18,914 bases of DNA, from NCBI GenBank assembly GCA_028822575.1, contig JAPKDN010000007.1, positions 1-18,914 on the forward strand, in the 5' to 3' direction. The translations under genes were made by a program, and so were the position numbers. The notes beneath the pieces are model-generated. The model saw only the letters and a program-made list of their open reading frames with translations. It had not been told where the DNA came from and did no database searches. Source of the DNA: Alphaproteobacteria bacterium (GTDB lineage: Bacteria; Pseudomonadota; Alphaproteobacteria; Thalassobaculales; Thalassobaculaceae). Of this stretch, positions 8,313-15,991 are shown piece by piece; position 1 is the stretch's first letter; the number at the start of each line of letters is the position of its first letter.

Positions 8313-8403
8313 AGGCGTTCAAAGTGGTCGAAAAGATGCCCCGTCACGGTGCGCTCATCGGTTGGCGGTTTAATGAATGGGCGCACAAGAGAGCGATTTG
8401 TTC

Positions 8404-9372
8404 ATGGAATACAAGAATTTGGGTGCCACCGGCTTGCGCGTCAGCGTGGCTGGTCTTGGATGCGGGGGTAATAGCCGGCTCGGGTTGGGCACCGGTTCCT
8501 CGGAAGCGGAGGCGGTGAATTTGGTCCGCGCCGCCCTCGACCTGGGTGTGAATTTTCTGGACACGGCGGAAGCCTACGGCACCGAGGGCGTGGTCGGAAA
8601 AGCCGCCGATGCCGCCGGCCGTGACAAAGTCGTCATCTCGACCAAGACCCGGATCAAATTTGATGAGCGTGTGCTTGGTGGCGCCGATGTCGTCGAAAAT
8701 CTGGAAGCCTCGCTTGACCGACTTGGCACCGAATATGTGGATGTCTTCCATTTGCACGCCATTTCGCCTGGTCTCTACGACCATGTTCTCGACCGAATCG
8801 TGCCGGCACTGCTCGCCGAAAAGGAGAAGGGCAAGATCCGGCATATCGGCATTACCGAAACATCGCCCTTTGATCCCGAGCAAAAGATGCTCGCTCGCGC
8901 CTTGTCCGAGCCATCGTGCTGGGAAGTTGTGATGTTCGCCTTTCACATGATGAATCAGGGTGCCAGGCGGAAGGTTTTTCCCGGAACCATGGAACGGCGT
9001 ATCGGCACGCTCTTGATGTTCGTCGTCCGCAATATCTTCAGCAATCCCACGGTTCTTTTGGAAACGGTGGAAGCGCTGGTCAAGGACGGGACATTGGTGC
9101 TCGATGCAACCAGGCACGGGGGACCACTCGACTTCCTGATTCACGAGAGCGGCGCCGAGAGCGTGATCGACGCGGCCTATCGGTACGCACGGCACGAGCC
9201 CGGCGCCGACGTGGTTTTGTTCGGGACCGGCAAGACCGAACATCTGGCATCAAATATCAACTCGATTCTGCGCCCTCCCTTGCCCGAAGTGGACCGACGC
9301 GAACTGGCCACGCTGTTCAGTCATTTGACGGGCGTTGGTCTTGACCTGCCGGATCGCATGCGCAAGCCATGA
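8404..9372 (+). CDS. Aldo/keto reductase family oxidoreductase
   Basis: A 322-residue TIM-barrel aldo/keto reductase. It begins MEYKNLGATGLRVS as in many bacterial members. The catalytic tetrad is complete: Asp53 and Tyr58 in FLDTAEAYG, Lys81 in STKTR, and His118 in VFHLHAI. These enzymes use NADPH to interconvert carbonyls and alcohols. The middle section, around the MMNQGARRKVFPG segment, and the late SVIDAAYRYARHEPG and VVLFGTGKTEHL segments place it in the D-threo-aldose/L-fucose dehydrogenase-like group rather than among eukaryotic-type AKRs. I chose the ATG at 8404 because the family begins there and GAGAG lies 10 bases upstream; ATGs at 8373 and 8377 are alternatives. It is followed on the same strand by the flavin-reductase-like gene, 138 bases on. 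Confidence 0.9.
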   Translation: MEYKNLGATGLRVSVAGLGCGGNSRLGLGTGSSEAEAVNLVRAALDLGVNFLDTAEAYGTEGVVGKAADAAGRDKVVISTKTRIKFDERVLGGADVVENLEASLDRLGTEYVDVFHLHAISPGLYDHVLDRIVPALLAEKEKGKIRHIGITETSPFDPEQKMLARALSEPSCWEVVMFAFHMMNQGARRKVFPGTMERRIGTLLMFVVRNIFSNPTVLLETVEALVKDGTLVLDATRHGGPLDFLIHESGAESVIDAAYRYARHEPGADVVLFGTGKTEHLASNINSILRPPLPEVDRRELATLFSHLTGVGLDLPDRMRKP

Positions 9373-9510
9373 ACCTCAAGGGCATCGGCCGCTTAACCTC
9401 GGATGCCTCCGGATGGGCATATGTTCGACTAACCATGTTTCCGGGCTTATCTTTTCCTCAATCAAGCACGCTGGGCGCGCCGCGCCCCGCACTCAAACGG
9501 GATGAACACC

Positions 9511-10179
9511 ATGCATTACGATAGCATCGTCAACCAACACGGATTGAAACACGATCCCTTCAAGGCGCTCGTGGCGCCGCGGCCCATCGGTTGGGTCTCC
9601 ACGGTTGACGAGAACGGTGTGTCGAATCTCGCGCCGTATAGCTTTTTCAACGCGGTAAGCGACCGACCGCATTATGTCATGTTCGTTTCCAGTGGCCGCA
9701 AGGATAGCTTGCGCAACATCGAGAAGAACGGCGAGTTCACTTGTTCGTTGTCCACATGGGAGACCCGCGACGGCATGAACATTTCTTCGGCCCCGGTGCC
9801 AGCGGGAGCTGATGAATTCGCCCTGGCGGGTCTAGAGACGGCGCCGTCCAAGTTCGTCGCGCCCCCGCGGGTGAAACTAGCGCCGGCGGCCATGGAATGC
9901 CAGCATTGGAAGACCGTGGAATTGCCGGATGTCGAGCCCGGTGGAGACGCCGGCCATTTCATGGTGATCGGCCAGGTCATCGGGATCTATATCGACGATG
10001 CGGTCATAAAGGACGGCATGGTCGATACCGGCGCGATGCGCCCACTTGGCCGCATGGGCTACATGGATTACGCCGTGGTTACGCCGGAAACCGCCTTCAC
10101 GCTGAACCGACCGATCGTTGATCCGGATGGATCGGTCAGCAGCCCGTCCGCCTCTGAATGGGACGGCACCTACCGGTAA
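9511..10179 (+). CDS. Flavin reductase-like FMN-binding split-barrel protein
   Basis: A protein of about 222 residues. The segment FKALVAPRPIGWVST, then NLAPYSFFNAVSDRP and MFVSSGRKDSLRNI, is the signature of flavin-reductase-domain proteins. These bind FMN and either supply reduced flavin to a partner monooxygenase or catalyse their own reduction. Conserved later parts are EFTCSLSTWETRDGMN and GHFMVIGQVIGIYID. I prefer the ATG at 9511 (MHYDS), because the family starts this way and a GGGA lies about 10 bases upstream; the ATG at 9502 is the alternative. A two-component flavin monooxygenase partner is not adjacent; the flavin monooxygenase 4 kb away is of the single-component type. The decayed EthD-like gene follows 47 bases downstream. 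Confidence 0.88.
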   Translation: MHYDSIVNQHGLKHDPFKALVAPRPIGWVSTVDENGVSNLAPYSFFNAVSDRPHYVMFVSSGRKDSLRNIEKNGEFTCSLSTWETRDGMNISSAPVPAGADEFALAGLETAPSKFVAPPRVKLAPAAMECQHWKTVELPDVEPGGDAGHFMVIGQVIGIYIDDAVIKDGMVDTGAMRPLGRMGYMDYAVVTPETAFTLNRPIVDPDGSVSSPSASEWDGTYR

Positions 10180-10226
10180 GGCTCTCCCGGGGCCTCCCGT
10201 TCGACGTTCTCGTAAAGGAAAACACC

Positions 10227-10555
10227 ACGAGCGACCTTCCCAAATGCCTGCTCATCGTGACGGCCGAGATCGACGCGGAGGTCGAAGACGCGTGGAACGC
10301 TTGGTATGACGCGGAGCATTTCCCCGACGTCCTGGCGCAACCAGGGGCTCATGGCGGCAGACTCTTCGCAACCGAAGGCACGGGTCGGATCACCGGTAAT
10401 AGCGAGATCCGCCCCGTGCGGCCAAGGTCTACACGACGATCTACGAAATCGACAGCCCGGAGGTCATGGACACACCGGCGTTCAAGGAGATGCGGGGTTG
10501 GCACCATTTCGCCGACCGAATTCGGGCCACCGCGCGCGTGATCCGAACGCTATAG
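10227..10555 (+). pseudogene. EthD-like dimeric alpha/beta-barrel protein, frameshifted, ACG at the start position
   Basis: The first part reads SDLPKCLLIVTAEID and WNAWYDAEHFPDVL, a pattern typical of small EthD-like ferredoxin-fold proteins of about 110 residues. From 10421 the matching sequence continues in another frame (AKVYTTIYEIDSPEVMDTP, then FKEMRGW and a TAG at 10553-10555). The two frames differ by one base, so a single-base deletion lies between about 10400 and 10421. With that base restored the gene would have 109 sense codons. At the expected start, eight bases after AAAGGAAA, there is ACG (10227-10229) where ATG is expected. Two independent lesions argue for real decay. Such proteins often accompany aromatic or alicyclic degradation genes; no specific role is known here. 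Confidence 0.75.
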
Positions 10556-10602
10556 AGGCGGCGGCTTCTTAAACTGGCCTTCCAATGACAAGATCCGCCG
10601 TC

Positions 10603-11450
10603 CTATTCCCCCTGAGCGACGGCCCGGCTTTCCGCATAGGAAATCGTCGGGTACCTGGCCAGGTTATCTGGCCCACAACAACTCGGAACACGGGTCATTT
10701 TGAAGTTGGTATTGGCGTTGAAGAAAAACGGCACCGAATACCGGGAGGTTGTGCCGGCGTTGTTGTTGGCGAAATGCTTCACACTGATGAACCGATCATT
10801 GGTCCATTGTCGTAAAAGTTCGCCGGAGTTAACGACAAAAGCATCCTTCAGCAGCGGGACCTTGACCCATCCCTTGCGACGCTCATCGAAAATCGTCAGT
10901 CCCGGGCTATCCTGGGCAAGAATGGTACAGAATGTCGTATCGACGTTAGTTGATATACCAAACCCATCCGGCGACGGATCGACGATTGGCGGATAATGGG
11001 TCATGCGCAGACGATATTGTGGCTCAATAAAGGCTTCGTCGAAGAAACTCATCGGCGTCCCGAGCGCGGCGGCGAAACGGGTAGAAACCTTTTTCCCAAC
11101 CGCTCCAGTGCCAGGGCATAAGTCTCGACCTGTTCCCTGAACCCGGGAAGCACGCTTGGACCGGGCCATTGATTGCCGTCGAAGGACAGCGCGTGGAACC
11201 GGTGGACCATTTCGAACAGGTCCTGAATATCGCTTGATCGAATTACGTGCCCGACAATCGAGAAAACCCAACCTCCTCGCAGGAGGCTCTCCGAGTGACG
11301 GCGAGTACGTAGAGCGCCTTAGTCGATCCGGTTGAAGTATTCCGTCAAATCCAGCGCCGGAATGTCGGCCTCTTGCGCATCCTCGGGGCGAGAACGTGTC
11401 CTAGCCCGCAGCTTCCTGGCGAAGCTGGCTTTTTCTTTCCTACGGGTCAT
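10603..11450 (-). pseudogene. Isopenicillin-N-synthase-like 2-oxoglutarate/Fe(II) oxygenase, inactivated
   Basis: Read leftward from ATG 11450, the frame gives DIPALDLTEYFNRID, then a TAA at 11321-11319. It continues in the same frame with GGWVFSIVGH, LFEMVHRFHALS and LPGFREQVETYALALERLGK. At the A5 run near 11092 it shifts by one base into the frame reading VSTRFAAALGTPMSFF, RLRMTHYPP and SRYSVPFFF, ending at TAG 10605-10603. Together these are a full plant-type/IPNS-like oxygenase of roughly 280 residues. The HxD iron motif reads NVD: an AAC codon at 10947-10945 stands where His is expected. The Asp and the distal His (SVKHFANN) remain. With a stop, a frameshift and a lost ligand, the gene is almost surely dead. 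It converges on the EthD-like pseudogene. Confidence 0.8.
11409..11435 (+). terminator. Possible Rho-independent terminator (rightward)
   Basis: CAGCTTC (11409-11415) and GAAGCTG (11421-11427) form a 7-bp stem with a 5-base loop, followed by GC and a T-rich tail TTTTTC (11430-11435). The shape is right for rightward transcription, but no intact rightward gene ends just before it. It overlaps the 5' end of the decayed leftward oxygenase gene, so it may be fortuitous. Confidence 0.3.
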
Positions 11451-11461
11451 AATTTTTATTG

Positions 11462-11668
11462 GTCATCGTCGGGTCGGTCCTGTCGAATTTCACGCTTGGG
11501 GCGTCTCGGCGAAAGAGGCAATGCGGTCATTCGTGGGGAAACCTCTAAGGGTCGTCCAGTCTGGGCGAGCTCAACGGTGGCTGGCATGGCTTGATGCGTG
11601 GTCTCTGTCTGGAGCATATTCTGATCGCCGAACAGATGCCACCCGGGTGGCTCAAGGCTCATAAATAA
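11462..11668 (+). pseudogene. Unidentified protein-coding remnant, 3' end
   Basis: I do not recognise the family. The + strand looks like coding sequence broken into frames. It reads VIVGSVLSNFTLG from 11462, then RLGERGNAVIRGETSKGRPVW one frame over, then GELNGGWHGLMRG and ILIAEQMPPGWLKAHK back in the first frame, ending with TAA at 11666-11668. The first frame has its own TAA at 11546-11548, so two compensating shifts near 11500 and 11562 are implied. Hydrophobic-glycine patterning and the clean C-terminus suggest a real protein tail. The alternative is a chance antisense reading, because a leftward frame also covers part of it. It lies 57 bases before the decayed hydroxyacid dehydrogenase. 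Confidence 0.35.
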
Positions 11669-11725
11669 AGCGAAAAACTCTTCCGTCTCAATACGACGAC
11701 AATCGACACAGCAGATTCAAAGACG

Positions 11726-12771
11726 ATGACCCTCGATTCCACGCCGACACTTCTTCTCGCAGGGCGCATGTGCATGCCCTGGTTGGATATGGTGAAAGAA
11801 AAGCTGACCACCAAGTGGGAGGTTCTGACTTGGTCCGAAGACGAACCCTACGCATAGTTCGAGGAACTGGTGCCGCGCGCCGACACGATTGTCGGTGGCC
11901 GGATCGACGACACCTAGCCGGCAACCCCTAAGTTGAAACTTTACCAACTTCCCTTCACGGGATTGCATTGGCTCGCGCCCAAGGACGTCCCGGCGGGTTG
12001 CTTGGTTTGCGATACCTATGGCCATGAAATCGCCATCGCCGAACACATTCTGACCATCATGCTGGAAGCGGAAAACGATTTGGCGAAGCGAAGCGAACGC
12101 TTCCAGATCCGGGGCTGGGCCGACAGGGCCCAAGGGATCGGTCCAAACCATGGCGAAGTGCATGGCAAGACCATCGCATCATCGGATATGGCCGGATCGG
12201 GCGCGAGGTGTCGGCCCGGGCTAAAGCCTTTGGCGTGACGGTTGTCGCCACCTGGCGCACCGTCAGACCGGCACCCGATCTTGCGTGGTTCGGAAAGATG
12301 GATGAACTCGACAGGCTTCTGGAGATCAGCGACTACGTCGTGCTGACATTACCCCTGGCGAACGAGACACGGGGATTGATCAACGCTAGTCGTTTCGCCC
12401 GGATGAAATCCAGCGCTTTCATGATCAATGTCGGCCGCGGTCCGGTGGTCGATGAAGTCGCGCTCCATACGGCACTCTCGGAAAAGCGGATCAAGGGGGC
12501 GGCGATCGATGTCTGGTATCAGTATGCCAGCGACCTTGAACTTCATCGAGGGCCGTCACGGTTTCCCACGGAGAAACTGGATAACATCATCATGACACCG
12601 CACAGCAGTGGTAGCTCCAACGCGACGCGGTTACGCCGTTGGAGCTTTCTCGCCGGCAATCTCGACCGCCTCACGCGCGGCGAGCCGTTGGACAATGTCT
12701 GTTTCGAGGGAACCGCGCCCAGGGATGATCCCCGGGTGAGACGCACTCGACTTGCACGCAACCGACTTTAG
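11726..12771 (+). pseudogene. D-2-hydroxyacid dehydrogenase with two amber codons and a frameshift
   Basis: From ATG 11726 a single frame codes LLLAGRMCMPWLDMVKEKL and then meets TAG at 11855-11857 and TAG at 11915-11917. It continues in frame with LKLYQLPFTGLHWLAPKDVP and HEIAIAEHILTIMLEA. At 12176 one base is missing. The next frame gives the Rossmann motif GYGRIG in IIGYGRIGREVSARAKAFG, the catalytic Arg in INVGRGPVVDE, the DVWYQY segment and His in MTPHSSGSS, ending with TAG at 12769-12771. The restored protein would be about 348 residues. By context the second amber likely replaces Trp (TGG) and the first Gln (CAG). It belongs to a different subgroup from the intact dehydrogenase at 282-1334, so it is not a simple duplicate. 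Confidence 0.88.
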
Positions 12772-12781
12772 GGGCTCGGTG

Positions 12782-13759
12782 TTATCCGGTTTGGATCTTT
12801 CTAATTTGACCCAGCGCGTCTGTCGTCAGTGGCCCCTTGTTTACCGCCGCGGTCGCTTGTTGCAATTCATCCAGCGTCGCGATGCCGATTTCAACCGTTG
12901 GCAACACGGGATTGGAAATGACGTACCGAACCGCCAGTTCCGGCAGGCTCACGGCATGGCCAGCCTCGACAAGAGGTTCAAATCGCAGCGCTTGGGTTAC
13001 GTCGGACGCGTAGTTTCCACTGGCCCCAATCGGATCGACACGCTTCATGCCGAGGGGATGGCGATCCTCGCTTCCGGACAAAGCGCCGCCCGCCAGGACC
13101 CGCACGCCGATTGTTCCGACGCCATTGCTCTTGGCCACGGTCAACAGTTGGCGATAATTCTGGGCCGGGTACGAGCCCGAGACACCTTCACCCGCGGAGG
13201 GCACAAGCATGTTGTAGAAGACCTGCGCGCTGTCGAAGTGGCCGGATGCGACCAATCGATGCAGAGCATCGGTATCGCCTTTCGCGGTAAAGCCAAGAAA
13301 TCGTGTCTTACCCTCGTCCCGCAGCTTCAGGAACGCCGGGACGACCTCATTGAGCACCCGATCCACCGTCATCGTCCCGGCTTCAGATGAGTCGCCCAAA
13401 GTGTTGTGCAGCTGAAAAATGTCGACGCGGTCCTGCTTCAATCGACCGAGGCTGGCCTCCAAGGAGTTCCGGATCGCGCCAGCGAGATCAGCGGCATCGT
13501 CCTGGGTCACCCCGATTTTGGTACTTACGATGACGCCATCACGATCGCGCCCCAATGCCCGCCCAAGATTGGTTTCCGAAGCGCTGTTGCCATAGGCCGG
13601 CGCCGTGTCGAAATGGTTGATACCGTTATCCCGCGCCCACGCCACGGCGCGATCCTGGTCGGCGGCGCTTCCCTGGGTCATCAATCCACCGACCGCCCCA
13701 CAACCAAAGGTCAAAAGGGAAACATCAAGATCCGTGCGGCCAAATCGGTTCGTTTTCAT
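12782..13759 (-). CDS. Aldo/keto reductase family oxidoreductase
   Basis: A 325-residue aldo/keto reductase. The tetrad is intact: Asp51 and Tyr56 in FDTAPAYG, Lys81 in VSTKIG, His118 in IFQLHN. It starts MKTNRFGRTDLDVS. The ATG at 13759 has GGGGA seven bases upstream, clearly better than the ATG at 13801 that opens the frame. The enzyme should use NADPH on a small carbonyl or sugar-like substrate. It differs widely from the AKR at 8404-9372 and is not a recent duplicate. It lies 93 bases downstream of the flavin monooxygenase gene on the same strand, so the two may be co-transcribed. Its 3' end nearly meets the decayed hydroxyacid dehydrogenase, which is convergent. Confidence 0.9.
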   Translation of the reverse strand: MKTNRFGRTDLDVSLLTFGCGAVGGLMTQGSAADQDRAVAWARDNGINHFDTAPAYGNSASETNLGRALGRDRDGVIVSTKIGVTQDDAADLAGAIRNSLEASLGRLKQDRVDIFQLHNTLGDSSEAGTMTVDRVLNEVVPAFLKLRDEGKTRFLGFTAKGDTDALHRLVASGHFDSAQVFYNMLVPSAGEGVSGSYPAQNYRQLLTVAKSNGVGTIGVRVLAGGALSGSEDRHPLGMKRVDPIGASGNYASDVTQALRFEPLVEAGHAVSLPELAVRYVISNPVLPTVEIGIATLDELQQATAAVNKGPLTTDALGQIRKIQTG

Positions 13760-13852
13760 CAGATTTCCCCATGGGTTGAAACACTCATTACCGGACGGCA
13801 TGAGCCTGTCAGGCGCTGGCCGCTCTCACAAGGTCGACCCTGGGTGCTCTAA

Positions 13853-15661
13853 TCAACCGAAGGGGTTGGTGTCAATCAACCCTTCCTCCGTCGCCTTGAT
13901 CTGCAACGCCAAATACTTCGAGTAGACGCGCGCCTGGGTGAGGCTGCCAGCGATGAACCAAACGCCTTCTTGCGGCGTGCGCTTGAACATGTTCGCGAGC
14001 TCGCCGTCCGGATCCACGCCCCAAATCGGGCCAATTCGATCGGCCATTTCGTCACCAAGCGCACGGCGCACCAACTCGCCTTGTGGGTAATAGCCGGTGC
14101 CGAGCACAATTACATCCGCCGGCACGACGCTGCCATCCGTTAAGAGCGCGCCTTCTGGACAATAGCGCTCGATACGATCGTTCTGCAGCAGCCCGATCTC
14201 GCCCTTGATCATCAACTCCGAGCTGCCGGCATCGAGGTTGTAACCACCACCGCGCCGGCGGTACTTCATTTGGTGACCGGTCTCATCCTCGCCAACATCG
14301 TATTTAAAGCCGATCCCCTTAAGCCCGTCGATCATGTCTTTATCAAGCGCGGTCATGCGCTTGACCGCGAGCTTATAGGCTTCAATGATCATCGGTGGCG
14401 TGGCGGCCGCGCCAATCAGATCACAGTCCTCTACCGGCAAGCCCTCGTCATAGAGCGCATAGTTGAGCTTGGCTGAAGGGTCGATCGAGACGACGGTGGT
14501 GGAGCCGCGTTGAACGATGGTCGTGTGACAATTAAAGCTGTGCAGATCGAGCGCTATGTCGTTGCCGCTGGAGCCAGTACCGATGACGATCGCGTTCTTG
14601 CCGGCATAGGGCGAACCGCTGTCAAAGCCCTCGGAATGCAGCACGTCCCCCCCGAAGGTATCGAGGCCGGGGATTTCCGGAACCAATGGGTAGGTGCTGA
14701 CACCGTTGGCGAAGACGATATGACGGGGGCGCATCACGCGCTCCGTCCCATCCGCGCGTTTCAGTGTGGCCTCCCAGCATTTCGCGTCCACGTCCCAGGT
14801 CCCCTGGGTGAACTCGGTGTTCGTCCAGTGGTTGATCTCCATCACCTGGGCATAGGTCTCGAACCAGAGCCCGAGCATGTCCTTTGGAATGTAATTCGGC
14901 CAGGTCGGCGGAAACGGCATATAGGGTAGGTTGTTAACGTGGATTGAATTATGCAGGGCGAGCGAGTGGTAACGCTTGCGCCAGCTGTCGCCGATGCGCG
15001 GCCATTTTTCGACGACAAGCGTATCGACGCCAACCTGATTGAGGCGGGCCGCGATCGAGAGACCCGCCTGGGCGCCGCCGACAACCAGCACGGTCGGGTC
15101 ACGATCCTCATACGATTGGGCTCCGCGCCGGGCATCCTCCCAGTTGTCGCCACCGAAATTGCGGGAAAAAGCCGCACCGCTTGGCCGATTGGCGCCAATC
15201 TTTTCCTCGGAACCCACCAGTTCCTCAAGCGAGGTGGAAATGACCCAGGCCTTGTGACCAGCGGCTCCTGCACCATCCGACGCGGGCACGAGGCGAAGCG
15301 CGCCCTCAGCGTGCCCAACCTTGGTCTCGAAACCGTAGATCGCCTCGATACAATCGCAGCCCAAACGTTTTACCCGTCGCGGCGGCGTGCGATTTGCGCT
15401 TATCTTGAATCCAAGCGCGTTCACGGCTGGCTGTCGGACGAGAAAATTCTTGGCGATTTCCTCGGCCCCCACATGAGCTGTCAGGTGCCAGGTGAAGGCG
15501 AGCACGTCCCGCCAATTGCATTCGTCATCCAGCAGGGACGCCAACACTGTTTCATCACCACCCGCCAAGGCCTTTTCGAAGGCTCCGAGCCAGACGGCGA
15601 CAATCTCTTGTGTTTCTGCCTCGTCGCGCACTTTCGCGATTGTATTGTCTATGAAGTTCAC
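13853..15661 (-). CDS. Flavin-containing monooxygenase with N-terminal NTF2/SnoaL-like domain
   Basis: A protein of about 602 residues. The first 155 or so resemble the NTF2/SnoaL fold (NWRDVLAFTWHLTAH, CIEAIYGFETKVGHAEG). The rest is a class B flavin monooxygenase. It has an FAD motif GGAQAG (about 195-200) in which the usual second glycine of GxGxxG is Ala, then RIGDSWRKRYHSLALHN, an FGGDVLHSEGF stretch that corresponds to the FxGxxxH fingerprint (about 336), and the NADPH motif GTGSSGND (about 361-368). A late VIVLGTGYYPQG strand is also typical. Such enzymes insert oxygen using NADPH, FAD and O2 (N-, S- or Baeyer-Villiger oxidation); the substrate is unknown. I place the start at GTG 15661, preceded by GGGGAAC; the frame is open to an ATG at 15760, which overlaps the TetR remnant. 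Confidence 0.9.
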   Translation of the reverse strand: MNFIDNTIAKVRDEAETQEIVAVWLGAFEKALAGGDETVLASLLDDECNWRDVLAFTWHLTAHVGAEEIAKNFLVRQPAVNALGFKISANRTPPRRVKRLGCDCIEAIYGFETKVGHAEGALRLVPASDGAGAAGHKAWVISTSLEELVGSEEKIGANRPSGAAFSRNFGGDNWEDARRGAQSYEDRDPTVLVVGGAQAGLSIAARLNQVGVDTLVVEKWPRIGDSWRKRYHSLALHNSIHVNNLPYMPFPPTWPNYIPKDMLGLWFETYAQVMEINHWTNTEFTQGTWDVDAKCWEATLKRADGTERVMRPRHIVFANGVSTYPLVPEIPGLDTFGGDVLHSEGFDSGSPYAGKNAIVIGTGSSGNDIALDLHSFNCHTTIVQRGSTTVVSIDPSAKLNYALYDEGLPVEDCDLIGAAATPPMIIEAYKLAVKRMTALDKDMIDGLKGIGFKYDVGEDETGHQMKYRRRGGGYNLDAGSSELMIKGEIGLLQNDRIERYCPEGALLTDGSVVPADVIVLGTGYYPQGELVRRALGDEMADRIGPIWGVDPDGELANMFKRTPQEGVWFIAGSLTQARVYSKYLALQIKATEEGLIDTNPFG

Positions 15662-15715
15662 CGACGTTCCCCAAATAACTCCCGCGCATGGCGGGGATGA
15701 TAATCGAACAAGCCC

Positions 15716-15727
15716 GGTTCGTGAACC
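15716..15727. repeat. Small palindrome upstream of the flavin monooxygenase gene
   Basis: GGTTC and GAACC flank a two-base centre at 15716-15727, 55 bases upstream of the GTG start. A second short inverted repeat, CCCGC/GCGGG, is at 15681-15695 in the leader. Either could be a regulator site, but the arms are only 5 bases. Confidence 0.2.
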
Positions 15728-15738
15728 ACAAGCGATTG

Positions 15739-15991
15739 CTAAATCATCGACGCGGTGCATTGATCAAGAGGGGGCGGAGCGCGATTAAACTCCCGCTGTT
15801 GGCCCTGAAAGATGGACCGGAGAATCGCGTCGACCGTGTTGTCCCGCCTTCGCTAGAATTCGCAATCCGAAATAGGTCGCGAGGATCCAACCCGCCTGCC
15901 TCTCTTGCTCTTTGGCATTGATAGCCGGAATGTCGAGGGCCGCGAGGACCTCGCGAACCGCGTTCTCAAGACGGACGACGCCGAGGCTAGA
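15739..15991 (-). pseudogene. TetR-family regulator remnant, C-terminal part only
   Basis: Read leftward, the sequence gives VVRLENAVREVLAALDIPA, then QAGWILATYFGLRILAKAG, the usual C-terminal helix region of TetR-type repressors. At about 15844 the frame shifts by one base and continues DNTVDAILRSIFQGQQREFN to a TAG at 15741-15739. The N-terminal DNA-binding half is missing; recognisable similarity stops around 15985, where a different gene fragment begins on the opposite strand. The remnant cannot bind DNA. It may once have controlled the divergent oxidoreductase gene next to it. Identification rests on motif memory of the TetR C-terminal helices, without a search. Confidence 0.65.

Larger units (their letters stand above)
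8002..8403. other. Divergent intergenic region between dioxygenase and aldo/keto reductase genes
   Basis: The 402 bases contain no convincing gene on either strand. The left two thirds are clearly more AT-rich than the flanking genes, with a stretch of A/T runs around 8130-8150. The right part holds the promoter of the aldo/keto reductase gene. A 6-bp inverted repeat sits about 90 bases before the dioxygenase start, and a CCCCATGGGG palindrome lies at 8270-8279. I could not pick a good promoter for the leftward dioxygenase. Confidence 0.7.

Noticed and set aside
8344..9243. A 299-codon open frame antisense to the aldo/keto reductase
   Set aside because: It is a shadow of the AKR gene, which has its complete catalytic tetrad, promoter and ribosome site; the antisense product has no recognisable motif.
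11855..11917. Two in-frame TAGs as a sign of amber recoding (for example pyrrolysine)
   Set aside because: TAG ends other genes in the window, such as the crotonase, and the same gene also has a frameshift. Nonsense mutation is simpler.
14951..15700. A 249-codon open frame antisense to the flavin monooxygenase
   Set aside because: GC-rich codon bias on the true strand leaves the opposite frame open; the translation has no family features.
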